Below, piece by piece: positions 1 through 7,955 of a DNA stretch of 40,050 nucleotides (its first letter is position 1; the number at the start of each line of letters is the position of its first letter). The translations under genes were made by a program, and so were the position numbers. The notes beneath the pieces are model-generated. The model was not told the DNA's origin. It made no database searches and worked only from the letters and a program-made list of their open reading frames with translations. The stretch is from CAYMRB01 sp964392615. GTDB lineage: Bacteria; Planctomycetota; UBA8108. The stretch lies in the NCBI GenBank assembly GCA_964392615.1, contig CAYMRB010000031.1, positions 1 through 40,050 on the forward strand, given 5' to 3'.

Positions 1-287
1 AGGACGAGACAGAAGACGCTGAGTACGGCGCCGATCGTCGCGGCGACGAGCTCCCCGACTGGGTGAAGAGCAAGAAGACGCGCCTGGATAGGATTCGCGT
101 GGCCAAGGCCGAGCTGGAAGCCGAGGCCAAGGAGCAAGCGCAGCGCAAGGAAGAAGAGAAGGCTGCGACAGCCAAGAAGTCAGGACGCACTCGAAAACCG
201 AAGCATCCTCGGGACGTCCCGAAGGACAAGGCGCAGAAGAACTTCACCGATCCGGAAAGCCGGATCATGAAGACGCACGACGGTTTC
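1..287 (+). pseudogene. IS1182-like transposase remnant (both ends missing)
   Basis: An open frame runs in from the window edge (first full codon at base 3) and encodes a Lys/Glu/Ala-rich helical stretch, then KDKAQKNFTDPESRIMKT and HDGF. The segment around NFTDPESRIMKT resembles the central part of IS1182/IS1380-type DDE transposases, where it is normally followed by a GYNAQ-like continuation. Here similarity stops after HDGF at about base 287, and the frame runs on into unrelated sequence until 554, overlapping the terminator and the 3' end of the gene on the other strand. The 3' part of the transposase is therefore missing. The 5' part lies outside the window. No terminal inverted repeat was found at the break. 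Family assignment is from memory of the motif, with moderate certainty. Confidence 0.6.
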
Positions 288-385
288 GGCCCTGACGGAG
301 CGCTGGAGAGCTCTCAGCTGCGTCGAACGCTTTTCCTGGACGGGCTCCTAGCGCTAGCGGCCCGACGGACTGCTCGATGCGCACG

Positions 386-426
386 AAAAAACGGGAGCGA
401 GACCCGCTCGTGGGCCTCGCTCCCGT
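386..426 (-). terminator. Rho-independent terminator of the secreted modular protein gene
   Basis: Read on the minus strand, an 11-bp perfect stem (ACGGGAGCGAG pairing with CTCGCTCCCGT, arms at 416-426 and 391-401) encloses a 14-nt loop and is followed directly by six T residues (386-391). It lies 67 bases past the stop codon of the minus-strand gene ending at 493, so it is the natural terminator of that gene. It also marks the boundary to the transposase remnant. Confidence 0.9.
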
Positions 427-492
427 CACCGCACAGCGGCCGGAGCGATCAGCGCGACATCGACGTTGCCGTCGAGTTCGCGCTGCTCACCG

Positions 493-3400
493 TTACGGAC
501 ACGCGATCGGCGTCTCGCAGCCGAGGGCGATGTCGCTCTCGTCGGTGCTGGTAGCACACTCCGGGAACGGCTCCGGAATCGCCGGGCCGCCGAGGAAGTT
601 GAAGTTCAGCGTGTAGATCGCGTCGCCGACCTGACCGATGACGTTGCCGTCAGCGTTCGAGTCGCACGCGGCCATGCAGGCCGGGACCGGGCCGCCGAGG
701 AAGTTGAAGTTCAACACGAAGATCGCGTCGCCGACCTGGCCGATGACGTTGCCGTCACCGTTGCAGTCGCCGCGCACGAACGGTCCGACGCCGTCGCCAC
801 CGCCACCGCAGTCGCCGGCGTCGCCGACGCGCTCGATCGCGATGCCCTTGATCGACGCGTTCTGCGGCGGGCCGCCGGGGCCGAGGTCCGCGACGGTGAT
901 CTCGATGACGTCACCGGTCACGGTGTACGGTCCGGCCGCGACCGCGACGCCCCAATTGGCGTTCGGCAGGATCTCTCCGAGCTCACGCTGCGCGACGACG
1001 TGCTGCGCGAACTGGTCCTCGACGAGATCGCCGTTGAGCAGGAGGTCGACGACGCGACACGTGCCGGCCGACAGCGCCGGATCCTCGATGTCCTCGCAGC
1101 CCTGGCTGCAGCAGCCCTCGGCGAAGAGCAGCGTCACCTCGTAGCACGCCTCAGGCAGCGGGATGCGGTACGTGACGTCGCCGTCCTTCCAGCGCTCGGT
1201 CGCGAAGAGCACGCTGCGCAGCGGGTCGTCGACGAAGTCCGGCTCGACGAGCTGCGTGTCCGCGACGCCGATGGCCGGATTCAGGCCGTTGGCGAAGTTG
1301 GCCACGTTGGTCGCCGTGGAGACGAGGAACGGACTCGGGTTCGCGCCGGAATCCTCCTCCCACACGCGCCCGTCGCCGATGCCGGTGCCGAGATCGTCGT
1401 CGAGGCGCTCGCCACCGCAGTTGATGTACAGGCTCTCGCCGCCGAAGTAGGCGCACGCCACACCGCCGGCCTCGTTGGCGACGCGGAAGGTGTTGAGGCC
1501 GTCGACGAGCAGGTCGGCCGATACGATCGTGCTCGTGGCGTCGAGAGCGACGTCATCGATGACCTCTCCGTTGAGCGACACGCTGATCGTGCCGCCGCAG
1601 TTGTCGAGGCCCGGGTTCTCGTCCCACGTCAGCTCGATTCCTTCGGGCGTGTTGTTGCACACGAGCCCTCGCACACCCTGGCACGGCGCGCCCGAGGTGA
1701 GGTCCCAGTCCGCGAACGTGACCGTCACCAGGTTGCAGGCGTCGTGGGACGTGACCGCGAGACCCAATTGCATCGTCTCCGGAGCGTCAGGCAAGGTCTG
1801 CCGCGCGATCTCGACCCACTCGCCGGGCACGCCGGCGAAGTCGCCGAACTCGTCGAGCAAGTAGCCGATGAACTCGTTTCCGACGCGGTCCAGGCGCAGC
1901 TCGTCCGCGTGGAGGTTCGCGGGGAACGCGTTGCCGAACCAGGCAGCATCAATACCCTGGTCGAGACGCCACTGGAACGTCGTCGAGTTGGGGCCGCCCG
2001 CCGCGGACTGCTGGTCGCACACGAACGCGAACGGCGAGCCTGGCGAGCAGTTCTCGCGCACCATGATGCCGTGCTTGCCCCAGTCGTTGTTCCCCATTAT
2101 CCGATCGGCGATCAACACGCGGGCGCTGAAATCACCCGTCTGCTCGGTGTAGGCGAACGTGAACTGGTCCGCAGTACTCCAGATGTCGGTGCCGCCGGCC
2201 GTAATCGTGAGATCGCCGTCGCCCCCGGCGACCTGTGCACCGGCGCACTCGACGCCGACCTGGTGCGCGTGCTCGAACTCCGGATCGTCGAACGGGCCGA
2301 AGTCCTCCGACGACGGCAGCAGCGCGATCGACACATCGCCGGCCGTGAGGGCGCCGTCCACGTCGCCGTCGAAATCGAAGACGCCCGAGTCGGCATCGAC
2401 CGTGTACGTCACTCCGTCACCGGCGAGCTGGCCGCGTGTCGTATCGATGGCGATGCACGCGCCGACCGGATCGAGCTCCATCTCCTCGCACTCCGGCGAG
2501 AGGCTGAGCGTGATGCCCTCGGTGATCGGCTCGCCCGTCGTGACGTCCTGGAAGCGGAAGCGGAAGCAGTGGCCTCCGCCGCCGTTGAACGTCTTGAGCA
2601 TCAGTCGATGGCAGCCTTCCTCGATGACGCCGTCGGGGAACGCGAAGGAGATATCGCCGGTGTTCTGCACCGCGTTGGTGCCGCCGCAACCGCGGTCTTC
2701 GTTGAGGCAGTCGATCTCGATGTCATCGACGAGGACCTGGATCGCGTCGTCGCTGCCGAGGCCGTAGCCGAGGGTGTCCATCGGCTCGTCGAGCTCGAAG
2801 TACACGACCTGGTACGACATGACGTTGTTCGCCGCCCCATCGACCTCCTGGAGGTTGACCGTGTCGTCCGTATCGACCCACACGCGCCACGTCGGGATGC
2901 CGTCCGGGTTGACCGTGTCGTTCGAGATCGCCAGACCGTCGCTTGCGGCAGCGCCGCCGAAGTCGGTGTCAATCTCGTCGCCCTCGGCCGGCTCGATGTC
3001 GAGCTCGGTCATGTCGCCGTCGGTCAGGTAGTCGAGCACCATCACCTCACAGCCGGGCGCCGCGCCGCCGGCCTGCGAGTACGGACCGAGGTGCAGCCAC
3101 GTCTTGATGAAGCCTTGCGCGTTGAGGGCCGTCGCCTCGATCGGAGTGATGGTCGCTCCGTCGGCCGTGATGTCGTCAGGCTGGACGCCGAGGATACACT
3201 CGGAGACCGTGACCTCGTCCCCGGCGTCGGCGCCAGGGGGCAGGTCATGCGTGACGATTGCGGTGATCGGTCCGCCCAGTCCGGGCGGGCACGCGGTGAG
3301 CGATCCGACCCCGCTGAGCTCGCGGTTCGCGAAGTCCTGGCACGGGGGAGCCTCGATGCCGCCGCTGTCGTGGCCGAGGAAGAACCACTCCGGGTCGCCG

Positions 3401-4083
3401 TCTTCGATGGCCAGACCCGTCGCGCTGTCGATCAGGCGCAGCGCGCCGCCCCAGCCACCGCCTTGCTCGAAGACGGCCATGATGATGCGGTGGACGCCGG
3501 GCTCGATCTCGACCTCGGTGCGCAGCTGCTGGCACGCGCCGACACCGCCATGGCCCGCACAGTGCAACGCGTTGATCAGAAGCTGACCGTCGAGCCAGAT
3601 CTGAACATCGTCGTCGCTGCGCGCGCAGAAGTCGACGAGCGTGGTGTCGTCACCGTCGTATTCGACATAGGTCGCTACGAAGATGACCTGCTCGGTGAGG
3701 CCTCCGCCGATGTCCGCGTCGAAGTTGAGCAAGCCGTCCGGTGTGCCGTCGTCGAACGGCCGCCAAATCGGATCGCCGGTGTCCTCGTCGACGGGCGACG
3801 TGACGGCGTAACCCGTCGTCGCGGCAAGCTCGGGGTCGTACTCGACCGGGTCGCCGTCCTCGGGATACTCGCAGTAGATTCTCGTCGGCGCGATCTGGTT
3901 CTCCAGGAACAGGGCAGCGTCTCCGTCACACGCGACGGTCGTGGAGAACGGTCCGAGGGCCAACCAGTAGATATCCGAGATCTCGCCCTGGGCGGCGGTC
4001 CCCTGCCCGTAAACGGGCGACAAGCCGTTCGCACAGAACACGAACACCAGCGCAGCGAGCGCCACGCTCAGCGACTTCGTCAT
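493..4083 (-). CDS. Secreted modular protein: PA14-like, DUF1349-like, malectin-like and dockerin-like domains
   Basis: A 1196-residue protein with a signal peptide (MTKSLSVALAALVFVFCANG, cleavage near VYGQ). Regions in order: two related PA14/lectin-like modules at about 35-245 and 320-530 (each starting WL.LGP/YSQ and containing a GxHRxxxxxF..GGG element), a DUF1349/concanavalin-like segment at about 560-790, a short fibronectin-like stretch near 800-880, a malectin-like module at about 890-1090 (YINCGG start), and two 35-residue dockerin-like repeats at about 1102-1175 (DCNGDGNVIGQVGDAI, then LNFNFLGG). The C-terminus is Cys-rich (ends IACP). The role is probably carbohydrate binding or cell-surface display. 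No catalytic residues were recognised. AAAGGG lies 9 bases before the ATG. It is a single gene with its own terminator. Domain names are by eye and should be taken as approximate. Confidence 0.85.
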   Translation of the reverse strand: MTKSLSVALAALVFVFCANGLSPVYGQGTAAQGEISDIYWLALGPFSTTVACDGDAALFLENQIAPTRIYCEYPEDGDPVEYDPELAATTGYAVTSPVDEDTGDPIWRPFDDGTPDGLLNFDADIGGGLTEQVIFVATYVEYDGDDTTLVDFCARSDDDVQIWLDGQLLINALHCAGHGGVGACQQLRTEVEIEPGVHRIIMAVFEQGGGWGGALRLIDSATGLAIEDGDPEWFFLGHDSGGIEAPPCQDFANRELSGVGSLTACPPGLGGPITAIVTHDLPPGADAGDEVTVSECILGVQPDDITADGATITPIEATALNAQGFIKTWLHLGPYSQAGGAAPGCEVMVLDYLTDGDMTELDIEPAEGDEIDTDFGGAAASDGLAISNDTVNPDGIPTWRVWVDTDDTVNLQEVDGAANNVMSYQVVYFELDEPMDTLGYGLGSDDAIQVLVDDIEIDCLNEDRGCGGTNAVQNTGDISFAFPDGVIEEGCHRLMLKTFNGGGGHCFRFRFQDVTTGEPITEGITLSLSPECEEMELDPVGACIAIDTTRGQLAGDGVTYTVDADSGVFDFDGDVDGALTAGDVSIALLPSSEDFGPFDDPEFEHAHQVGVECAGAQVAGGDGDLTITAGGTDIWSTADQFTFAYTEQTGDFSARVLIADRIMGNNDWGKHGIMVRENCSPGSPFAFVCDQQSAAGGPNSTTFQWRLDQGIDAAWFGNAFPANLHADELRLDRVGNEFIGYLLDEFGDFAGVPGEWVEIARQTLPDAPETMQLGLAVTSHDACNLVTVTFADWDLTSGAPCQGVRGLVCNNTPEGIELTWDENPGLDNCGGTISVSLNGEVIDDVALDATSTIVSADLLVDGLNTFRVANEAGGVACAYFGGESLYINCGGERLDDDLGTGIGDGRVWEEDSGANPSPFLVSTATNVANFANGLNPAIGVADTQLVEPDFVDDPLRSVLFATERWKDGDVTYRIPLPEACYEVTLLFAEGCCSQGCEDIEDPALSAGTCRVVDLLLNGDLVEDQFAQHVVAQRELGEILPNANWGVAVAAGPYTVTGDVIEITVADLGPGGPPQNASIKGIAIERVGDAGDCGGGGDGVGPFVRGDCNGDGNVIGQVGDAIFVLNFNFLGGPVPACMAACDSNADGNVIGQVGDAIYTLNFNFLGGPAIPEPFPECATSTDESDIALGCETPIACP
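584..768 (-). repeat. Two tandem 105-bp units coding dockerin-like repeats
   Basis: Two direct repeats offset by exactly 105 bp (35 codons) begin at 584 and 689. They are nearly identical over GGGCCGCCGAGGAAGTTGAA and the bases that follow. Each encodes a loop DxNxDGNVIGQVGDA and a helix ending LNFNFLGG. The D-x-N-x-D-G core of an EF-hand/dockerin loop is present, but the acidic residue normally at loop position 12 is displaced by two residues, a spacing often seen in planctomycete versions. Confidence 0.7.
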
Positions 4084-4277
4084 GTCTTGACCCTTTCTCT
4101 AAGCAATGTGAGCGAGCCTTCGGCTCGCGAGCTCAGGACACAGAGGCGACGCAAGGGACAGAGCGAGGGAACGATCGCGTGCTCTGCAACTCACCACCTG
4201 CTGACCCTGGTTCTCGCAAGAACCCAACGCCTCCCTTATACCACAACGAGCCGAGGCGGCGCGAGCCCGTCGGACGC
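4084..4277 (-). other. Leader region of the secreted modular protein with two hairpins
   Basis: This 194-base spacer lies between the unknown 113-residue gene and the secreted protein gene. It holds a 7-bp stem with a TTC loop at 4112-4128 (GCGAGCC/GGCTCGC) and a 6-bp stem with a CGCA loop at 4209-4224 (GGTTCT/AGAACC). On the minus strand a TATAAG box lies at about 4236-4241, but no convincing -35 sits at the right distance. One of the hairpins could end the corrinoid operon transcript; neither has a following T-run on the minus strand. Confidence 0.35.
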
Positions 4278-4619
4278 TCAGGTCGTCTCGAGAAGGAAGT
4301 ACCCAGCCTCGATCGATAGCGACGTCGCACCCGCTTGGCGCGCCGCCTCGTCGAGCGCGTGCCGCAGCATCTCGCGCGGATCCGGGCCGTGCTCGAGGCG
4401 GTTCAGGAGGCTCTCGCCCGAGCTCTCGCCGATCGTTAGCGTGATTTTCAGCCCCTTGCGCTTGCACGTCACCTCGCGGCCGTCAGCGAGCTCCGCATTG
4501 AGCGGCGCGATAGCCGCGTCGACGTAGTTGACGCCGATGCCCGAACTGTCGGGAGCGTTCGGCGGCAAGAGGTCCGCCGCTGCCGCGTCGATCGCGGCGA
4601 TAGGTGTCCTCGTGCTCAT
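4278..4619 (-). CDS. Hypothetical 113-residue protein, last gene of the corrinoid operon
   Basis: Not recognised. The 113-residue product has no signal peptide, membrane segment or Cys pair. The N-terminal third is Ala/Pro-rich (AAIDAAAADLLPPNAPDSSG). The middle has a short basic strand-like stretch (CKRKGLKITLTIGES), and the C-terminal half is probably helical (LLNRLEHGPDPREMLRHALD). It starts 18 bases after the stop of the homocysteine methyltransferase gene on the same strand. A 4-codon frame (MKSS) ends in an ATGA overlap with its start, and no clear ribosome binding site is seen. Co-orientation and tight spacing suggest a role with the corrinoid enzymes, for example as a small accessory subunit; that is inference only. 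Confidence 0.6.
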   Translation of the reverse strand: MSTRTPIAAIDAAAADLLPPNAPDSSGIGVNYVDAAIAPLNAELADGREVTCKRKGLKITLTIGESSGESLLNRLEHGPDPREMLRHALDEAARQAGATSLSIEAGYFLLETT

Positions 4620-4637
4620 GACGACTTCATGGCCCCG

Positions 4638-5555
4638 TCAGTGTGCGCCGACGGTGTCGTTGTGTCGATCGACGACGCCGCGGAACGCGCGGATGTGATC
4701 CGGCGACGAGCCGCAGCAACCGCCGACGATGTTCGCTTTCGCCGCGAGCAGCTCGGGAAGCTCGGCGACCATCTCTTCCGGCGTCTGCTTGTAGACGACC
4801 TTCGTGTTCTCGAGCACCGGCTGTCCCGCGTTGGGTTGCGCCATGATCGGCAAGTCGCACACCTCGCGGTAGATCGCCACGATCTTCGTGGCCCACGGCA
4901 CGTCGATGCCGGTGCCGCAGTTGAGGCCGATGATATCGACTCCGAGCTCGCGCATGAGCTCCGCGCCCTGACGCGGGTCGACGCCCATCATCGTGCGCGC
5001 TTCGCTGCCGTCGTAGTTGACGTCGAACGCCATCGAGCCGATGACGCACGGCGCGCCGGCCTGCTGCGCCGCCCGGACGCCGATCGTTAGCTCCTCGAGC
5101 GCGGTCTGCGTCTCGACGATCACCGCGTCGACGCCCGCGTCGACCAGCGCCTTTGCCTGTTCGGCGAACGCCTCGCGCACGGCCTCTTCCGGCACGTCGC
5201 CGTACGGCTCCATCATGCCGCCGAACGGGCCGATGTCGCCGATGACGAAGCCGGGTCGATCGCCGAACGCCTCGCGCGCTACGCGCACGGCCGCCTGGTT
5301 GATCGCGACGACGTCGCCGGCCAGGTCGTGACGCTCGAGCGTGATCCGGCAGCCGCCGAACGTGTTCGTCAGCAGGCAATCGGACCCCGCATCGGCGTAG
5401 CGCCGCTGGATGGCGAGCACGCGGTCGGGCGCGTCGACGTTCCATGCCTCGCCGCAGCCGCCCGGCTCGAGTCCCTTGAGCTGCAGCTGGGTGCCCATCG
5501 CGCCATCGCCGACCAAGACGCGGCTCGAGATCGCTTCGAGGAGTGTTTCGCTCAT
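4638..5555 (-). CDS. Homocysteine S-methyltransferase family protein (MetH homocysteine-domain/BHMT type)
   Basis: This 305-residue zinc methyltransferase would transfer a methyl group to homocysteine to form methionine. It corresponds in length and motifs to the isolated N-terminal domain of cobalamin-dependent methionine synthase. Visible motifs are VGDGAMGTQLQ near the N-terminus, LTNTFGG, GDIGPFGG, and the three zinc Cys in GLNCGTG (C213) and VGGCCGSSP (C280, C281). All three ligands are intact. The start at 5555 (MSETLLEA) is preferred because GAGAAGG lies 9 bases upstream; 5561 and 5582 are in-frame alternatives. The stop of the upstream activation-domain gene lies 14 bases away. It lacks the folate and cobalamin domains, which fits a partner role with the separate corrinoid protein of this operon. 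Confidence 0.9.
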   Translation of the reverse strand: MSETLLEAISSRVLVGDGAMGTQLQLKGLEPGGCGEAWNVDAPDRVLAIQRRYADAGSDCLLTNTFGGCRITLERHDLAGDVVAINQAAVRVAREAFGDRPGFVIGDIGPFGGMMEPYGDVPEEAVREAFAEQAKALVDAGVDAVIVETQTALEELTIGVRAAQQAGAPCVIGSMAFDVNYDGSEARTMMGVDPRQGAELMRELGVDIIGLNCGTGIDVPWATKIVAIYREVCDLPIMAQPNAGQPVLENTKVVYKQTPEEMVAELPELLAAKANIVGGCCGSSPDHIRAFRGVVDRHNDTVGAH

Positions 5556-5569
5556 ACTCATGATCCTTC

Positions 5570-6316
5570 TCAACGACTCCATAGACTACCGGACTGCGTT
5601 GCGCAAAGACAGCCGGGTTGACCGAAGCCCGGGCAATCGTCGCAACGGCTCTTTTGCGCAGCCACGGCCGTTCGCGCCAGGCCGGCCACCGCGAGCGTCG
5701 AGCGGACCGGTCGAAGCGCTCCGCTCTCGAGCGCCTCGAGCGGTCCCGGAATCGGGCCCGAGCTCAGCAGTGCGAGCAGTCGCTGCTGGTCGCCGAGGCT
5801 CCAGCCCGCGTATCCGGGGCTATTGTGCTCGAGGACGGCGATGCGGCGGCGTCGCAACGCTTGCCGCAGGCGCGACACGGCTTGCCCTCGCGCGTACTCG
5901 ACCGCGGCGGCGGCCCACGCGTTCAGTAGCATCGACTCGTCCGGCAGCCCCTGCTGCCAGCGTCGGTCGATCTCGTCGTCGACCTCCGGTCCGGCGCTGA
6001 CTCCGATGATCGCCAGTGCGTGCGCCTTCGCCTCGCGCATCCGCTGTGCGAGCACGGGGCTGCGCAGCTCGACGCTCTCGGCGAGAACGACGATTTCCGG
6101 ACGCAGCTTGGCGATCGGGCGCAAACGAACGACGGCCCACGGACAGCCGTTCTCGCGGAACCACAGCCGAGTGCTCTCGGCGCGAGCCCGCAACTCTTCG
6201 TCGTCGAGCTCGACGTCCTTGGGCAACTCGAGGTGCCGTCGCAGCAGCGCGTCCGGAATTGCATCGACGATGCGCGCGGCCGCTTCGTTCCATCGCCGTG
6301 TGACGACGTCGTTCAT
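5570..6316 (-). CDS. MetH activation-domain-like protein
   Basis: A 248-residue protein resembling stand-alone relatives of the C-terminal activation domain of B12-dependent methionine synthase. The domain's hallmark S-P-G-Y turn is present at 166-169, followed by GW (SPGYAGW), and an L.S.PIP loop follows. In MetH this region binds S-adenosylmethionine. The C-terminus carries four Cys (225, 228, 236, 238; CDDC...CLC), like many small corrinoid-cluster relatives that could bind a metal or Fe-S cluster. The ATG at 6316 overlaps the TGA of the upstream reactivase gene (ATGA), so translation is probably coupled. A longer upstream frame exists but is the reactivase gene read out of frame. The likely job is reactivating cob(II)alamin or docking the corrinoid protein during reactivation. 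Confidence 0.8.
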   Translation of the reverse strand: MNDVVTRRWNEAAARIVDAIPDALLRRHLELPKDVELDDEELRARAESTRLWFRENGCPWAVVRLRPIAKLRPEIVVLAESVELRSPVLAQRMREAKAHALAIIGVSAGPEVDDEIDRRWQQGLPDESMLLNAWAAAAVEYARGQAVSRLRQALRRRRIAVLEHNSPGYAGWSLGDQQRLLALLSSGPIPGPLEALESGALRPVRSTLAVAGLARTAVAAQKSRCDDCPGFGQPGCLCATQSGSLWSR

Positions 6317-7941
6317 CGCGCGTCGGCCTCCGCAGCGCCTGAATCCGCGTCGCGGGTCGGCCGGAACAAGCAGCCCTCGACGAACCAATCGAAGAACCGA
6401 GCGTCCGTCTCGAGCTCGACGTGCTCGATCTCGCGCACGAGCGCTTCCATCTCGCGGCGTCTCGACATCGAGCACAGCGCGAGTGTCGCGCCCTCGATCG
6501 CCGCGTTGCCGAGCTTGATGAACTTCTCGTCGGGAAGGTCGGGAATGAGGCCGACGCGCCGCGCCGCGTCGAGGTCGATGTGGCGCGCGAAGCCGCCAGC
6601 CAGATAGAAGACCTCGATGTCGTCGAGCGTCGCACCGTAGCGGTCGAGCACGATCCGCAGGCCCGCGACGTTGGCGCCCTTCGCCTGCGCGAGCTCGCTC
6701 AGATCGGCCTCGCTCACGGCGATGTCGTGCGCCGCGTCGATGACGAAGCGGTCGGATTCGTCCGTCAGACGGCCGAACTCGTCGATGCGCCCCGTGCGCG
6801 CGAGCTCGCCCATGCACTTGATGAGGCCGGAGCCGCAGATGCCGATCGGCTCGCCGTCGCCGATCACTCGCGCCGCGACGTTTCCATCGGCGGCGATGGT
6901 CACGTCCTCGACGGCGCCCGGCAGGCCGGGCATGCCGCGCGAAATCGCGCCGCCTTCGAACGCGGGACCCGCCGGACACGACGCCGCGAGCACGCGGTGG
7001 CGGTTGCCGACGACGAGCTCGGTGTTCGTGCCGATGTCCATCAGCGCGACGAGGCGCTCCTCGCGCGCCAGGTCGATCGTCAGCAAGCACGCCGTCGTGT
7101 CGGCGCCGACGTGCCCGCTCACGAGGGGCAGGCTGACGACGCGACTCTGCATGGCGCCCGGCAATCCCAGGTACGTGGGGTGGGCGGCCAGCGCCGTGGT
7201 CTCACGGTCGCCTGTCTCGCAGGCCAGCTCGGTCAACGATCTGTACGGCCGCTGGCCGATCGAGTGGACGTCGAGCCCGAAGAACAGGTCTCGCATCGTC
7301 GAGTTGCCGACGACCACGATCTCCCGGATCGACTCCGCGTCGCCGTTGAATGCGTGGATCGACTGACCCAGGTATCCGAGCAGAGCCCGCTGCAGGAGCT
7401 GCCCCGGGTGCTCGGTGTCGTAGCGAATGCGCGCCATCACGTCGCTGCCGCCGAAGCGCTGCGGGTTCTCGAAGGAGCGCGTCTCGAGTACGCAGCCGCT
7501 GTCGAGATCGACGAGCCGCGCGACGATGGTCGTCGTGCCGATGTCGATCGCGACGCCGCGGATCGGTTCACCGTCGTCGCGCGGGGCCGCCGGGTCCGGG
7601 TAGGGCTCACCGTCGCGCCGCAGAGCGCCCGCCGGCATCGCGCCCGCGGTCTCGATCACCATCTCGCCGCGGCGCGGCGTCTCGCAGCGAACCGCGCCCT
7701 CGGTCGCGACGATGCGCGCGCGGCACGCCAATCGGAAGCCGCCGTCGAGATGCGTCTCATCCGGGTCGCGTTCCGAGAGGCGGTCCATCCCCTCGACGAC
7801 CTCGACGAGGCACTCCTTGCACCTGCCGCCTTGCGGGCACGAGCTCGGCACGCGCACGCCGATGTGTTGGGCGCACGCGAATAGCGTGGCGCCCGGTGGG
7901 GCGTCGAGCGTCTCAGCGTCGATCGTCAGTCGAACAGCCAT
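6313..7941 (-). CDS. Corrinoid reactivase: 2Fe-2S ferredoxin plus ASKHA (DUF4445) domain, RACo/RamA-like
   Basis: This 542-residue protein matches the RACo-type activators that reduce inactive Co(II) corrinoid to Co(I) with ATP. An N-terminal plant-type ferredoxin domain supplies four Cys ligands (C35, C41, C44 and C73; SSCPQGGRCKEC then LACRA). A linker to about residue 120 is followed by an ASKHA nucleotide-binding fold beginning RGVAIDIGTTTIVA, with further phosphate and adenosine loops (DIGTNTELV, ICGSGLIKCM) and a conserved end (FYLAGGFARHIDL, KFIKLGNAA). It lies 14 bases after the corrinoid protein stop and overlaps the next gene by 4 bases. The ferredoxin is of the 2Fe-2S kind, as in RACo, rather than the C-terminal 4Fe-4S kind of RamA. 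Confidence 0.92.
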   Translation of the reverse strand: MAVRLTIDAETLDAPPGATLFACAQHIGVRVPSSCPQGGRCKECLVEVVEGMDRLSERDPDETHLDGGFRLACRARIVATEGAVRCETPRRGEMVIETAGAMPAGALRRDGEPYPDPAAPRDDGEPIRGVAIDIGTTTIVARLVDLDSGCVLETRSFENPQRFGGSDVMARIRYDTEHPGQLLQRALLGYLGQSIHAFNGDAESIREIVVVGNSTMRDLFFGLDVHSIGQRPYRSLTELACETGDRETTALAAHPTYLGLPGAMQSRVVSLPLVSGHVGADTTACLLTIDLAREERLVALMDIGTNTELVVGNRHRVLAASCPAGPAFEGGAISRGMPGLPGAVEDVTIAADGNVAARVIGDGEPIGICGSGLIKCMGELARTGRIDEFGRLTDESDRFVIDAAHDIAVSEADLSELAQAKGANVAGLRIVLDRYGATLDDIEVFYLAGGFARHIDLDAARRVGLIPDLPDEKFIKLGNAAIEGATLALCSMSRRREMEALVREIEHVELETDARFFDWFVEGCLFRPTRDADSGAAEADAR

Positions 7942-7955
7942 GGGTCGTCAGGACG

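Noticed and set aside
4236..4241. TATAAG as the -10 box of the secreted protein gene
   Set aside because: No acceptable -35 at 16-19 bases; kept only as a note.
466..4527. Plus-strand open frame of 1353 codons opposite the secreted modular protein
   Set aside because: Composition is repetitive Arg/Val/Asp/Ala typical of an antisense frame in GC-rich DNA, with no domain; the minus frame has a signal peptide, domains and a terminator.
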